Positions 1 through 10,996 are shown, counted from the stretch's first letter. The stretch: DNA of 64,000 nucleotides from Ahaetulla prasina (GCF_028640845.1 NC_080540.1:166679252-166743251), one strand, 5' to 3'. Made by a program: numbers and translations. Notes: generated from the letters alone by a model not told the origin.

Positions 1-950
1 GGATCACATAGCATCCTTAACCTCTGAATTAGGAAAAGCTGTTTTAAATTTGGTAAACTCGTGTGGCTGTGGAATACATCCAATCACACAAAACGAACCA
101 AGGTTAAAACTAAGTTCAAACCAGAAGCATTGTTATTCCACCGACTGCTTTCCATCATAGGGATCTTGTTATGGGTGTTGCTACAGGTTCTACATGAATC
201 AAAAAGATTCTGGAAAGCAGACTTTAGTCCAATCCTTTCCTTAGATTCCCTTTTCACTATTTCTCTGCTCTCTGGGATTCAATTGTTTTTACTGTTTTGG
301 AAGAAAATCAAGGAAGGTTAGGACAACAAGTGATCCAGGAGCTGGTGCTCAAAGTTCTCCAACATTCAAACTGGAGGACACAAGAGAGTCTCTTAGGAGG
401 AAAAAAAAGTATTGTTGATATGGAGCTCCAAAAAGAGGGACAGTGTGGTAAGTAGACACTTTGAGTTGAAAGTTGAAATTGGGCATTGAGTGGACTCCTC
501 CATTGTAGACATATGCAGGGACCACTTCAGCCTCATTCCAGATTCAAGGTTGCACATAGAGACAGGGCAGAGACCAACGTTCCTGTTGCAGATACCTGGG
601 TGGTACTAAGAGGACATGTGAGTCAATGGATGGACCCACCCTAGTTTCAGTTAAAGACTGGCAGCTGAAGCTCTCCTTTATAGTGGATTAGACAATGAAA
701 CTGGAGGAAAGGGATATGTAGGAGAAGAAGAGGCAGAGCGGGGGGGGGGGCACGGTGAAGTTAAAAGAGGAATCAGTTTGGAGTAGTGATGTTTCTACAA
801 ACAATCTAAGTCCAGTCTCCCCTCCCCTTGAATTTCATTAACTCTTAACTAGTGTGAATTTATTCAGACTGTAACTTGACTAGATTGTCCTGAAAGCACC
901 ACCTTCCACTGTTGCCAAGATTGCCTACCAACTAGAAGTCAATGGACAGT
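1..950. other. unclassified non-coding stretch
   Basis: No open frame with recognisable protein content and no repeat family I can name. A run of ten or more G lies near 740-750. The short frame at 61-321 is hydrophobic but has no recognisable domain and is best read as chance. Confidence 0.5.
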
Positions 951-952
951 GA

Positions 953-1060
953 CCTTGTGGATGGCCAAAACACAAGATGCCATCAACAAAGATATGCAAG
1001 CTGCGGGTCTGCGCCCTGGAGATGCAGCTGACTGTGCAAATGATCATTCAATGATCTGAA
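953..1060 (+). pseudogene. possible LINE ORF C-terminal remnant
   Basis: One frame reads roughly DAINKDMQAAGLRPGDAADCA before a stop. This resembles the end of some LINE reverse transcriptase ORFs, where an RPKTRW-like stretch precedes a conserved 'aGLrpgDA.DRakW' segment; the RW pair is damaged here. There is no adjacent RT domain, so this is a short decayed fragment at best. A translated search against RTE-type LINE proteins would decide it. Confidence 0.3.
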
Positions 1061-1090
1061 AAGTGGACCCTGCACTTGCGGGAATACAAA

Positions 1091-1174
1091 GAGGAGGAGG
1101 AGGAGGAGGAGGAGGAGGAGGAGGAGGAGGAGGAGGAGGAGGAGGAGGAGGAGGAGGAGGAAGAAGAAGAAGAA
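1091..1174. repeat. (GGA)n then (GAA)n microsatellite
   Basis: An uninterrupted purine triplet tract: GGA repeats to about 1160, then GAA repeats. On the minus strand it opens a frame of about 30 serines, which is an artefact of the repeat. Such polypurine tracts can form triplexes in vitro. Confidence 0.95.
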
Positions 1175-3314
1175 AAAGTAGTTGTTACTTGGCTAGATTC
1201 TTGTGCATAGGCGTGAGCAATACATTTTCTTAACTGGAATACCATGTGGGCCTGATTCTTCATGCCTGGCATCTCTGAAGCCAGTCTGCCTTGAAACATG
1301 AAGTGCTGTTCAGTCTGAGCATCTTAACAGGTTCTGAATGAAACCATCATGAAGACACTGATAGAAAGAAGTTTACTACTTGGTAAGGGGATGCAGACCT
1401 TTTACTGGAAAACAAAACATCTAACTATTAAGGTCTTGGTTTTTGCTTGTGTTTCATTAAATGGTGCATTTTGAGACAATGAACGATACGAAATACATGA
1501 ATTGGGAGGAAATGTATTACTCTTCACAAACTCATTGATATAATAAATGGCTGTTTCCATGAAAATTGTATGCAACTGACATGGCGAGCAGTGGAAGTTT
1601 AATCACTCACAATGAAATCTTTTCAGACCTAGCGGACAAAACGTTAAGAGAGATTCCCTCCCCCTTTCATATTTTGCTCATGTATATTTCATTCAGAATC
1701 CTTTAAAAATATTCATTTGCAATTTTGTCTTGGCTGATCTTGAAAACCACTTAGGTTGCTTTGGCTGGAAGATCAAGAGATGCACTGGCGTTCTCAAGCT
1801 TTCCCAAAATAGAAGGCATCATATATCCTGGTTTAAGGCTCCCATACAATCTTTTGGTCAAGATTACTTCTGCAATCTGAATCCAGTTTTTTTATTCTGT
1901 TTCCCCCCCACCCCCCACTCCTTCCAACCCATATCATTCACATATACCCGCCTTCCCTTTAAAATGCTCATTGGAAGTCTTGCTCCTCATGTTCTCATCA
2001 CCGATTCTCAAATCCTGTCAACCTTTATTTTAGGCAGCCGATTAAAAACAATATTATTCTTTGAGGCTTTTAATTGGATGGCTTTTATCTGATTCTGTTT
2101 ATTGCTGTTTTACTTGTGTCTTATTGATATTTCTCCATGTCTTGTTTCTGCTTTTTATCACTTTGCCTCTTTTTATTTTATTATGTTTCTATGGTATTTT
2201 TGTTTTGACAGTTTTATTGATTTTATTTTTATTTAAGAGCCAGGGACCTGTGGCCCCGTTGGAGCTGAGCTAAAACTTTAAGCAGACCAATGATAATTAT
2301 AATTAGCAATAATCCTGGCCTGAACGTGGATGCCGACAGTATTGATTTTGGCTAGTTCCATGAAGCTAATATTAAATAATGAAATGGCTATTCTAGAACT
2401 GCAAATGACATAACCTAAAACAACCTTTTTCTTGGCTTCTAAGAGTGAGAAACTAGAATTCCTTGGCTTGAGCATCTTCAATGCTCAGAATGATGGGAAC
2501 TGTGAAACATAAAACTGGGAATAAAACAGGAAGCAAACTCCAAAAGCAACATTTCCAATTTATAAATATAATTCAATTTTTTCAATTATCCAGGAAGTTA
2601 CTGTTTAAACTAAACCAATCAATATCAGGGAGGTGAGATGTAGCTGCTTCTTGCTGGATAAAAGTTCGATATTTAGAGTATCCGCTATTACGGTACTTTT
2701 AAGTGGAAATCGCTTTCTACATTTAGCCTTTTTCTTTACTTGCTTTTTATGGCTATATACAAAGAGGTGGTGGACTCAGAGACAAGAGTTGTTTGCAAGC
2801 AACATAAAAGTATTTTAGTGCTCAACTTGCAATTTCAGGATATTCTTTTAAGAGCTCTATCCGAGAAATCCAAAGGTTCCGCACGAGGAAATATGGTTTG
2901 TAATGGAAATCCGTTAAATTTAATTTTTGTTTTTCAAAAGTCGGGTCATAAAAAGCGGCAGCAACAACAACAGCCACTCTGGAATTTGTTTCACTTTCTG
3001 GGTTTTATATCTGTAATTTTACCAGTTTGTAGCCAGTGATCCATATCTGGAAAAATTTTCATATTACATGAATATTTATTCAACCTAATAAATAAAACAA
3101 ATAAAAATGATATGCATATATGCTATATTTAGGGCATGGTTGACGGCATGATTCTTTCTCCATTATGAATGCTTAGTTGAAGTCTCTTTAAGCACCCCTC
3201 TGCCTCCATCTGGATGACTTTGCAAACGTTCTCATGTATCTTGGAAAAAGTCTCCCTTCAAAGAGATTTGAGGCACACATATGCTGCAGCTGAGCAACAC
3301 AATCCTAACTTTCT
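1175..3314. other. unclassified non-coding stretch
   Basis: No gene found. Overlapping short frames (1730-2092, 2633-3039) carry no domain, and 2061-2273 is a hydrophobic reading of T-rich DNA. A C-rich run is at about 1901-1920, and 2090-2240 is very T-rich. No clear repeat boundaries are visible. Confidence 0.5.
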
Positions 3315-3800
3315 TCCTGCACAGCTCCAAAAGAGAAAAGAAGGACTGGGAGGACATGATAGACGTATTCCAATATTTGGGGAGCTGCCACAAAGAGGAG
3401 GGGGGTCAACTTATTTTCCAAAGCACAAGAAGGCAAGACAAGAAACAATGGATGGGAACTAATCAAGGAGAGAAGCAACCTGGAATTAAGAAGAAACTTC
3501 CTAATAGTGAGAACAATTAACCAGTGGAACAGCTTTGCCTTCAGAAGTTGTGGGTGCTTCATCACTGGAGGTTTTTTAAGAAGAGACTGGACAGCCACTT
3601 GTCTGAAGTGATATAGGGTTTCCTGCTTGAGCAGGAGGTTGGATTAGAACAAGGGTCTCCAACCTTGTCAACTTTTAAGACTTGTGGACTTCAACTCCCA
3701 GCAAAGCTGGTTGAGGAATTCTGGGAGTTGAAATCCACAAGTCTTAAAGTTGACAAAGTTGGAGACCCCTGGACTAGAAGACCTCCAAGCTCCCTTAATG
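3315..3800 (+). mobile_element. CR1 LINE 3' end, interrupted
   Basis: The sequence matches the untranslated end of squamate CR1 elements: 'gctgccacaaagaggagg', then an 'accagtggaacag' block, then 'ttaagaagagactggacagc', then the terminal 'ggttggattagaa ... gacctccaag' block. It is 5'-truncated. At 3650 it is split by a hAT MITE that duplicated eight bases of the CR1 tail, so the MITE is younger. The same tail recurs in this window at 42685 and, reversed, at 28825. Confidence 0.85.
3650..3771. mobile_element. palindromic hAT MITE
   Basis: This 122-bp element is almost a perfect inverted repeat: the left arm reads 'gacttgtggacttcaactc' and the right arm is its complement. The ends are CAAGGGTC and GACCCCTG, a hAT-type terminus with one mismatch. 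Flanking octamers are GATTAGAA (3642-3649) and GACTAGAA (3772-3779), an 8-bp target duplication with one change. It has no coding capacity and would have depended on a transposase elsewhere. Confidence 0.85.
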
Positions 3801-4434
3801 ATAGCTTAATGGCAGGTGGATGGCTGAGTACATTAAAGCCCTATCCCACCTTAGTCCCCCATGGAATCCAGATTGAAAACTCTGCTATATGGTTGGACTT
3901 TAAGCTAGTTGTCCTCGGCAAGCTATGGAACTCTCTGCTTGGCAAGCATCTTGTTCTGTCCATTATGTCTATGATAAACGGTCATGCAATCAAACTCCAG
4001 CAATTGCATAGGTAGGGGGCATATTTTGCAAGTAAAGAACACCATGAATTGAGCTTCTAGTGCAAACGGAAAAACTCAGCTTGATGGACCAAAAAAAAAA
4101 AAAAGGTATAGTTCAGTTGCAATGTTATCCCCAGTGACTGATCTGCATAGCTACCAGCTGTGCTGACTCCTATAGAGATGATTATGTAAGCCCAATTATT
4201 ATCTCAAACTTCTGCTAAACACAAAATGATTTCTTCCAACTCATTCACACAACCAACAGTTGTAGGTGCTCAGACTGGCCAGCCTTTTAAAAATGGCCTG
4301 ATTATCTCAAAGGGGTGCATTTGAAATGTATTGGTTATTTAATTAAAAGAACAAAACACTGCTGTGAATCAATATAATATTCCTATTAAAGTCATCCTAG
4401 ATCTGATCATGTGGATTGAAGCAAGATATTAGCT
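3801..4434. other. unclassified non-coding stretch
   Basis: No gene or nameable repeat. A short poly-A run lies at about 4090-4104. Confidence 0.5.
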
Positions 4435-4448
4435 TGTTAAGATTTTGT

Positions 4449-4630
4449 CCCAAAGGTGCTTTTTTCAAGAGACAACTGGACTTTCTGGTTTTTCTTTAAA
4501 GACATGCCACTTCTCATCCAAGATGAGAAGCAAAACATCTTCAAAGAAAAACCAGAAAGTCCAGTTGCCTCTTGAAAAAATTACCTTTGGGACAACCATG
4601 ACCTGGATGACTGAGAATCTCCACAGACAT
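4449..4630 (+). mobile_element. foldback element with 14-bp target duplication
   Basis: Two arms, 'caactggactttctggtttt' on the left and its complement near 4545-4565, enclose a centre with two ATGAGAAG-type motifs. The unit then runs on into 'ccatgacctggatgactg' as a tail. The flanks TGTTAAGATTTTGT at 4435-4448 and 4631-4644 are identical. A 14-bp duplication suggests endonuclease-primed retroposition rather than hAT or mariner transposition. The right arm contains a GATGA...AAAAC arrangement like the foldback at 25225. The family is unidentified; a Penelope-like origin is possible. Confidence 0.6.
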
Positions 4631-4790
4631 TGTTAAGATTTTGTTCTGTCTGCAAGGAACTAGAACATCTCCACGAGTAGATCATAGTTGTTTCTTTGCT
4701 CTTGTTCAGAAGAATTTATAAGTTTATAAGATAAAGACTTCAAGAGTCTGGCCTCTGTTGTGTCCCATGGAGGGACTCCAAGGTCTAGCC

Positions 4791-5040
4791 CAGGGGTCAG
4801 CAACCTTAAACACTCAAAGAGCCACAAAAGTCCTAACTGAAAGCCCCCCATTCAATTCTGGAGCCGACCAGAAGTCTGGTTCCCCCCACCATAGAGTCTC
4901 CTCCTAGCACGGTGTCCTTTTTCCTCTACCTGTCCTAACCGAAAGCCCTATCAATTGTGGAGCCAACTGGTGACAGGGAGCCGCAGCAGAGGGATGAAAG
5001 AGTCACATGAGGCTCCAGAGCTGCGGGTTGCTGACCCCTG
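4791..5040. mobile_element. hAT MITE (GGTCAGCAACC ends)
   Basis: Terminal inverted repeats are CAGGGGTCAGCAACC at the left and its complement, GGTTGCTGACCCCTG, at the right. The 8-bp target duplication GTCTAGCC is perfect (4783-4790 and 5041-5048). The 250-bp interior has two related copies of a 'cctaac.gaaagccc' segment and no coding sequence. Confidence 0.9.
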
Positions 5041-5289
5041 GTCTAGCCTCTTTATTCCTTCCTCTATTCTAGCAGGAGATTCCACCACAGATTCCGCCTT
5101 ACACCACTGGCCTCTTTAATTCCAATCTAGATTGGGTTCATACAACATGTTTAACTGCAGCTTACTTACTTCACCAATTGCTTGGGCTTGACCACACACT
5201 GAACCATAAATTAACCACCCTGGTTCAGCCCACACAATTTTCTCAACCAGAAACCAGCCAGCTCAGATATATTTTATTATGTGGTGTGA

Positions 5290-6130
5290 ATGAAGCACTC
5301 TCTCAAATGCTACCTTGAAGACCAGACCAGGAAAGCCTCCAGGGCTTCTGCAACCTGTGGCAGACCCTACCGACCCTGGGAGGAAATAGGAATGGATTTT
5401 ATAGTAGACCTACCGGAGAGTGGGGGAAATATGGTCATCTGGACCATAGTGGATTTATTCTCCAAACAAGCTCATTTTATCCCATGTTCAGGACTGCCAT
5501 CAGCCAGGAAATTATTCAAGCTGTTTGTTAAACATATCTACATGGAGTACCTCGCAGGATAATTTCAGATAGAGGGGGTTTAGTTCACCACAAAATTCTG
5601 GAGGGAATTTATAAAAGCTATTGGGTCATCTGAAGGGTTGAGCTCAGCTTTCCATCCAAGCACTAATGGATCAGTGAAACATTCGAGTGCAATGATTGGT
5701 CAATATTTAAGGTGTTATGTAAATTACCAACAGTCCAACTGGCCTGATTTATTACCTTTTGCTGCTTATAACAATGCAGTACACAGCAGCATGGGGTTAA
5801 CCCCTTTCCAGATTAGTAGTGGAATTGAATTCATCTCCATGCCCGAGTTGCCAAGGGACACCCCCCCTCCGTCCACGTCAGTAAATGAATGGATGGAATC
5901 CTTAAAGGAGCCATGGGAAAACACTAAGAAGGCTTTAAGCACAGCCATGGAAATTCACAAGAAGCAAGCTGACAAACATCGTTTGCAGAAACCTCATTTC
6001 AAAGTAGGAGGTAAGGGTTATCTGTCGACTAAATACTTCAAAGCTACAGTTGCCTTCTAGAGAACTGAGTCCAAAATTCTTAGGATCTTTGATGGTTCTT
6101 CATCCCAGTGTTTCAGAGCTGATCTGGTTT
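5290..6130 (+). pseudogene. Ty3/Gypsy integrase fragment, broken
   Basis: Frame 5290-5560 holds the start of a retroviral-type integrase core, with PWEEIGMDFIVDLP carrying the first catalytic Asp. The second catalytic Asp (ISDRG) follows near 5567, but the frame shifts twice between 5560 and 5638. The next piece (5638-6060) begins SSAFHPSTNG; the third acidic residue, Glu, expected shortly after, aligns with Lys (SVKHSS). The C-terminal part ends at a stop near 6060. Upstream pol domains and LTRs are absent, so this is a dead fragment of a retrotransposon that once inserted its cDNA into chromosomes. Confidence 0.85.
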
Positions 6131-6151
6131 TGTACAATAAAGGAAAACAAG

Positions 6152-6395
6152 ATAGAATAGAATAGAATAGAATAGAATAGAATAGAATAGAATAGAATAG
6201 AATAGAATAGAATAGAATTTTTTATTGGCCAAGTGTGATTGGACACACAAGGAATTTGTCTTGGTGCATATGCTCTCAGTGTACATAAAAGAAAAGATAC
6301 GTTCATCAAGGTACAACATTTACAACACAAATGATGGTCAATATATTAATATAGATCATAAGGATTACATTAATCATAAGAAATCCCGTCCCACT
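6152..6395 (-). mobile_element. snake CR1/L3-type LINE 3' end with (AATAG)n
   Basis: An (AATAG)n tract (6152-6217) joins a conserved 3' block 'ttggccaagtgtgattggac' and 'ggtgcatatgctctcagtg'. The LINE runs on the minus strand, so the microsatellite lies at its 3' end. Copies occur at 25345, 35383 (plus), 37404 and 52819, with tracts of very different length. Expansion of this tail is a known feature of snake genomes. This copy is 5'-truncated and has no coding sequence. Confidence 0.9.
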
Positions 6396-6689
6396 TTCCA
6401 CATAATGAGACTTGCTGCACAGAAGTAAATGCAAATTTAACACTGCACTATGGACCTTCCCCAGTTGCACAAAGAATGAAGTGGGGGGAAAGTCATGCTA
6501 ATTTTAAAAACAAAGTTGAAAAAATACATATAAAAAACTAAATTGTACGCTAAACAAAATCATTGCTCTTGAGCAGTGGCCCCCAACCTTTTGGGCACCA
6601 GAAACGGTTCTGTGGAGATAGGTTTTTCTGTGGACTGAAGGGGGTGTGGTTTTGTGTACTGCCTGCATCCTGTGGATGGGGCTTTGCTT

Positions 6690-8020
6690 CAGGGGTGAAA
6701 TGCTCCCGGTTCGGACCAGATCAGCCGATCCGGTAGCGATGGTGGCGGGTGGTTCAGAGAACCGGTAGCAAAAATCCCTGTCCCCCCCACATGCGCAGCT
6801 GAGCCACACAATTATGAGAGGGCTTTTTTAAACTTTTAAAAGCATTTTTTTCTTCGGCTGAAAAAATGCTTTTAAAAGTTAAAAAAAAAGCCCCTGGTGA
6901 TCGCGCAGCTCAGCTGGGATCGTCAGAGCCTTTTAAAAGCATTTTTTTCTACAACTTCTTCAGCCGAAGAGATTGTTAAAAAAATGCTTTTAAAAGGCTC
7001 TGGCGATCCCAGCTGAATTGCCAGATCCTCAGAGGCTTTTAAAAGCATTTTTAATTGAAGAAATATATAAGTGATAAAAATTTGAGTTCGAGAAGATGGA
7101 CTGTAATTTGAGAAATGGACTTATGAAATTTGAAGAAATATACAAGTGGGAAAAAAAATTGAATTTGAGAAGATGGATTAATTTTAAAAATGGACTGTAA
7201 GAAGAAGTAATATGTGAAGTTGGTATTGCTTCTTTTCTTTTTTTTATTATTCTTTCCTATCTTTTTATTTTTATTGTGAGGGGATCTAAAGTTTTAAATT
7301 TTTAAAGGTGGGAGGTTATGTATATTTTGTATACTTTAGTTTGTGATTGTTGGTCATAATACCCGGTATTTGCTCTGGGAAGTCTGGGGGGGGAGGGGGG
7401 GGAAGGGGGGGGGAAATGATACATGGATTGATTATTAATGTACAGTAATTTTTGAAGATATGAAATTAAAATTTTTTAAATGATATTGGGGATGCTCGAC
7501 TGCCATTTCAGGAAGAAAAGGAGAGAGGAGTAGAAGGAGGGAAGAAAGTAGGTAGGAAAGAGTAGAGAAGGAGGGGAATAAGAAGGTTAGTTAGGGTGGA
7601 AGAAGGGAGGGGAGGGGAATAAGAAGGTTAGTTAGGGTGGAAGAAGGGAGGAGTGGAGAAGGAGGAGAGGAAGTAGTAAAGTGAAGGAGATGAAGGATGG
7701 GAAAGTAGTAGAGGGTAGAGAGGGAGGTTGTGAAGAAAGGAAGTAGCAATCGGGCAGGCCTGAATCAGTAATAAATAAAAATTAATGATTAATGATGGAT
7801 AATAGTTTGTACATAAATATGATGTTGGAAAATGGAAATAAAAATTATTTATAAAAAAAAAAGCATTTTTTACAACTTCTTCGGCTGAAGAGGTTGTAGA
7901 AAAAATGTTTTTAAAAATAATAAAAAAAAAAGTTGGCCAGGCCCACCCAGTCACATTACCCCACCACCACCAAGCCTTGCCCACAGAACCGTTAGTAACA
8001 ATTTTTACATTTCACCACTA
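6690..8020. mobile_element. hAT element (GTGAAAT ends), middle layer of nest
   Basis: The ends CAGGGGTGAAAT and ATTTCACCACTA form an inverted repeat. The duplication CTTTGCTT is perfect (6682-6689 and 8021-8028). The interior holds several inverted copies of 'gcttttaaaagcatttttt' joined to 'cttcttcggctgaag', so it would fold into long hairpins. Shorter relatives lie at 18694, 28402, 53905 and 60106. Most of its length is an L1 inserted at 7053. Confidence 0.85.
7053..7858 (+). mobile_element. 5'-truncated L1 LINE, inner layer of nest
   Basis: AAAAGCATTTTT flanks both ends (7041-7052 and 7859-7870). The body has no ORF2, only a 3' region: 'gctctgggaagtctgggg' followed by long G runs (7385-7418), as in the L1 at 44290, then polypurine DNA and an A-rich end. 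Within the purine part a unit of about 41 bp ('ggttagttagggtggaagaa') is repeated in tandem at 7585 and 7626. Confidence 0.7.
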
Positions 8021-8072
8021 CTTTGCTTGTTTGTGAAGCCCTGTTTCTGGCATGCTACAGACTGGTGCTGGA

Positions 8073-8949
8073 CACTTGAGGACTCAAACCTGTGTTTCTG
8101 GGGAACTTCAAAATATAGAGCAGCTATGGCTATTTATTGGTAGTATTCTATAAAGTTATCCATCACGGGAAGTGGGGAAATAAACCAAAGTAGAACAGTT
8201 TCCAAAAGTAAATCTGGAAATTCCTGATGCTTTGGATTATAACTCCTGTCCTTCCAAATCAGTATGATGCTATTTCCTGGGAATACCACTGCCATGGAGG
8301 TTCTGCCTTTGTGCAAAAATATTTTTGAAAGGAAGAAGTAGGAAAAAAGATAATAATACCACCAATAAAAAATAATATAACTATTAAAGAAATAAAACAT
8401 TTTTAAAAATCCAGCAGAAAGACATGTCCAAGCTGAGCTAGTGAAGTCTGAAATGATGAGAAACTGCCATTTAAGAGAAAAACTCTTTCAACTGACGTTT
8501 GGCTAGTAAGCAATATAATTGTTCAGTCCAGTAAATAGAACCATTTAAATTCTGAAGAGGTAATTGTTTCAGTTACTTACAACAACTGATCCATGTAACG
8601 TCCATAAAGAATTGTAAAGCTTCATAAAGTTTAACAGACTTGGTAGTCTGGGAATGTTGGAACTGTGGAGTCCTTGCTACTCCCTGAGTTTCATCATTTA
8701 CTGGCCAACGTTTCCTTGTCCATCAAAATAACATTTCAATGCTAGTGAATGTGTGGCTTGCTCTCTCTCAATATTATCATAGTCTTGCTTTTGCCCCTGT
8801 ATTTTTTTTAAAAAAAGGTCTATAGTTCTGAAGTCTTTTACCCTTGTCTTAGGTAATAAATACTTCAGAAAGGATTGACATTTAAAATTGTCTGGAAATT
8901 CTGAGAATTGTCATCCTTATAGATTTGAAGAGTATTTGGGAAAGACGCC
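8073..8949. other. unclassified non-coding stretch
   Basis: No gene found. A segment near 8220-8250 reads 'gctttggattataactcctg', which recalls inverted-repeat DNA elements of reptiles, but no second terminus is visible. Confidence 0.45.
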
Positions 8950-9035
8950 TTATGCATTTTTAGAATTGTAAGCCACCCCGAGTCACTTGGTTGAGATGAG
9001 TGGTTATAAAATTTGAACAAACTAATGAATAAAAG
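8950..9035 (+). mobile_element. L2 LINE 3' end
   Basis: 'gtaagccaccccgagtcact' followed by an A/T-rich tail with 'aatgaataaaa' is the decayed 3' end of an L2-type LINE. Only the end survives. Confidence 0.6.
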
Positions 9036-9193
9036 CTGCAACTCTGAATAGGAATCAGTCCTGTGCATACTGTATGTACTTCAGATTTACTTTGGACTAG
9101 ATTTACCCAATATCCCAGTAGCTCTATTCTCCTTACCTTCCACCCCCATTAATTCTGGTCCCATTGATGAAGTAGGGTTGCCATCATTTAAAA

Positions 9194-9699
9194 CCGTGGT
9201 TCTCAACCTTTATAGTGCTGCAACCCCTTTAATACAATTCCCCATGATGTGGCGACCCCTTTAATACAATTCCCCACGATTTGGCGACCCCCAACCGTAA
9301 AATTATTTTCGTTTTGAATTTATCGCACCTGAAGCCATATTGGCTAGCGATCTGAACTGCTTGCGATTGCCTTGAGGACGGAGGCATTAAAGTGGAGACT
9401 CCTCCCCTATTAAGTTTATCGCGCCTGAAGCCAGATTAGGCTAGCGATTGGGAGTGATTGCAGCTAGCTTGAGAGGGAGACATCAGAGCAAAGATTTCTC
9501 TCTTTTTAATTGATCACGCCTGAAGCCGAATTCGGCTAGCGATTTGAAGAGCCTGCAGCTGGCTTGTGAAGTCAACCATTGGAGCGCAATTCTTCAACTC
9601 ACAAGTATACTTCCCATATTTCCGATGGTCTTAGGCGACCCCTGGCAAATCGTCATTCGACCCCCAACGGGGTCCCGACCCACAGGTTGAGAACCGCTG
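9194..9699. mobile_element. SPIN-like hAT transposon, non-autonomous
   Basis: The right end GGTTGAGAACCGCTG, preceded by GGGGTCCCGACCCACA, and the left end CCGTGGTTCTCAACC match the termini of SPIN, a hAT known for horizontal transfer among tetrapods. Subterminal blocks 'taaaattattttcgtt' and 'tccgatggtcttaggcgacc' also fit. The duplication ATTTAAAA is perfect (9186-9193 and 9700-9707). The interior is unusual: a 32-bp direct repeat near 9228/9260, and three copies of a unit with 'cgcctgaagcc...ggctagcgat' at about 9321, 9417 and 9512. No transposase is present. Confidence 0.85.
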
Positions 9700-9707
9700 A
9701 TTTAAAA

Positions 9708-10057
9708 AGAGGAGCTTTCCAATATGCTGACTTTTTGACAGAGCCAACACACTGAATCAGAGCAAAAGCATTATCAATGTGTCTCAATAAACTGCACATA
9801 TCTTCTGCTTGGTGGGATACCAATGATGTTGGTTGGCAAAAGAATCTCTGGTTTAGAGATACCATCTTGCAAAGAGTAGCAAGCTTGGGATAAAGCTAAG
9901 CTATAGTGGAGCTTGTTATAACTAAAGTTAATAGCCTATTCTATGCCTTCTTTAGTAAAAGAAAAAAATATGTGTGAAATTTTTGATTGATCAAAGCTAT
10001 GACAAGTGATGGAATTCAACATCCATGAGTCCATCTGTTTAGTTTATGGAACATTGT
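9708..10057. other. unclassified non-coding stretch
   Basis: A/T-rich DNA with no gene or nameable repeat. Confidence 0.45.
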
Positions 10058-10165
10058 AACCCCAAGGCCCAGTACTCTTCAACATCTTCATCAATGACTT
10101 GGACGAGGGGATAGATGAGGAGAAAACCTCCAAGGTCCCTTCCAACTCTGTTATTCTATATTCTA
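10058..10165 (+). mobile_element. CR1 LINE remnant with internal deletion
   Basis: The frame PQGPVLFNIFINDLDEG is the RT motif that precedes the catalytic FADD box. It is followed directly by the CR1 3' terminal block ('gaaaacctccaaggtccctt') and an ATTCT-type tail. Everything between, including the catalytic box and the 3' UTR, has been lost. Confidence 0.75.
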
Positions 10166-10678
10166 GAATGTAAGTGGAGAAAATATAAAGAAAATGAATT
10201 AAATGAAATGAAAAAGTAAGAAAAATAGTTATGTTTTGTGTTTTGGAAACTAAGAGAGGAAAAGTGGTAATAGATCTGAATGAACAAGGTGTGATCTTAT
10301 GGAATTGATGAATTTATGCAGGGAAATAAGGCTGTAAGTTTTATGATGAATGAAAGGGCTAAAATGTATATCAGAAGGTATGAATTTGTATTAACTCAGT
10401 TCTTGTGATTGCATACAAAAATTAGAATTCATAAATTGGAACAATAGTTGTCTGTTACACTCCAGTGAATTGTGGTGCTAGAAGAAGCAAATCTGAATTT
10501 GAAGAAAAATTGTGCAACATTTTAGATAAATATAATCTCAGGCAAAAGTTTTTCTTTTAGATGGGAATAAAGCAACAGAATATAGAAAAAATGATTGGAT
10601 CAAGAATGTATGATAGTAGTGACTGGTATATAGCTGCTTAGTAAAAGCTCTTTGTTTTAACAATATGGTTTAAGCGAA

Positions 10679-10702
10679 GTGTGTGTGTGTGTGTGTGTGT
10701 GT
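10679..10702. repeat. (GT)n microsatellite
   Basis: About twelve GT units, followed by an ACAC-rich stretch. Confidence 0.9.
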
Positions 10703-10996
10703 ACATACACACGCACATCATACATGGCAAAGATATGAATAAAAGACTACTTGACTAATACTGTTGATGGCAGGTTGCGAGCATTAGCACACAGTTATAC
10801 AAAGTGATGAGAGATTTTCAGTACGAAACAGATCCTTTTTTTTTTTTTTTTGATAACGCCAGAAATGGATCTTGGAAAAAAATAGACATGGAAGAAAAGG
10901 AAAGAAAGTAGAATGAAAGTAGAATGACTGCGGGAAGGGAAAGTACATGCCACATACATCCCCACCACCTACAAACGCATACTCAGTCATGTACAT

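Larger units (their letters stand above)
6574..8072. mobile_element. hAT MITE (GGCCCCCAACC ends), outer layer of nest
   Basis: The left end, CAGTGGCCCCCAACC, is the same as in the copy at 24003. The interior resumes at 8029 ('aagccctgtttctggcatg') after a 1.3-kb insertion. The right terminus is eroded; a possible 8-bp duplication is CTCTTGAG (6566-6573) against CACTTGAG (8073-8080). It is the oldest of three nested elements. Confidence 0.7.

Noticed and set aside
1048..1299. Poly-serine frame on the minus strand
   Set aside because: Produced by the (GGA)n microsatellite; no flanking coding features.
9321..9530. Possible CRISPR-like spaced repeat
   Set aside because: Three diverged units of ~96 bp inside a hAT transposon in a vertebrate genome; not a CRISPR array.
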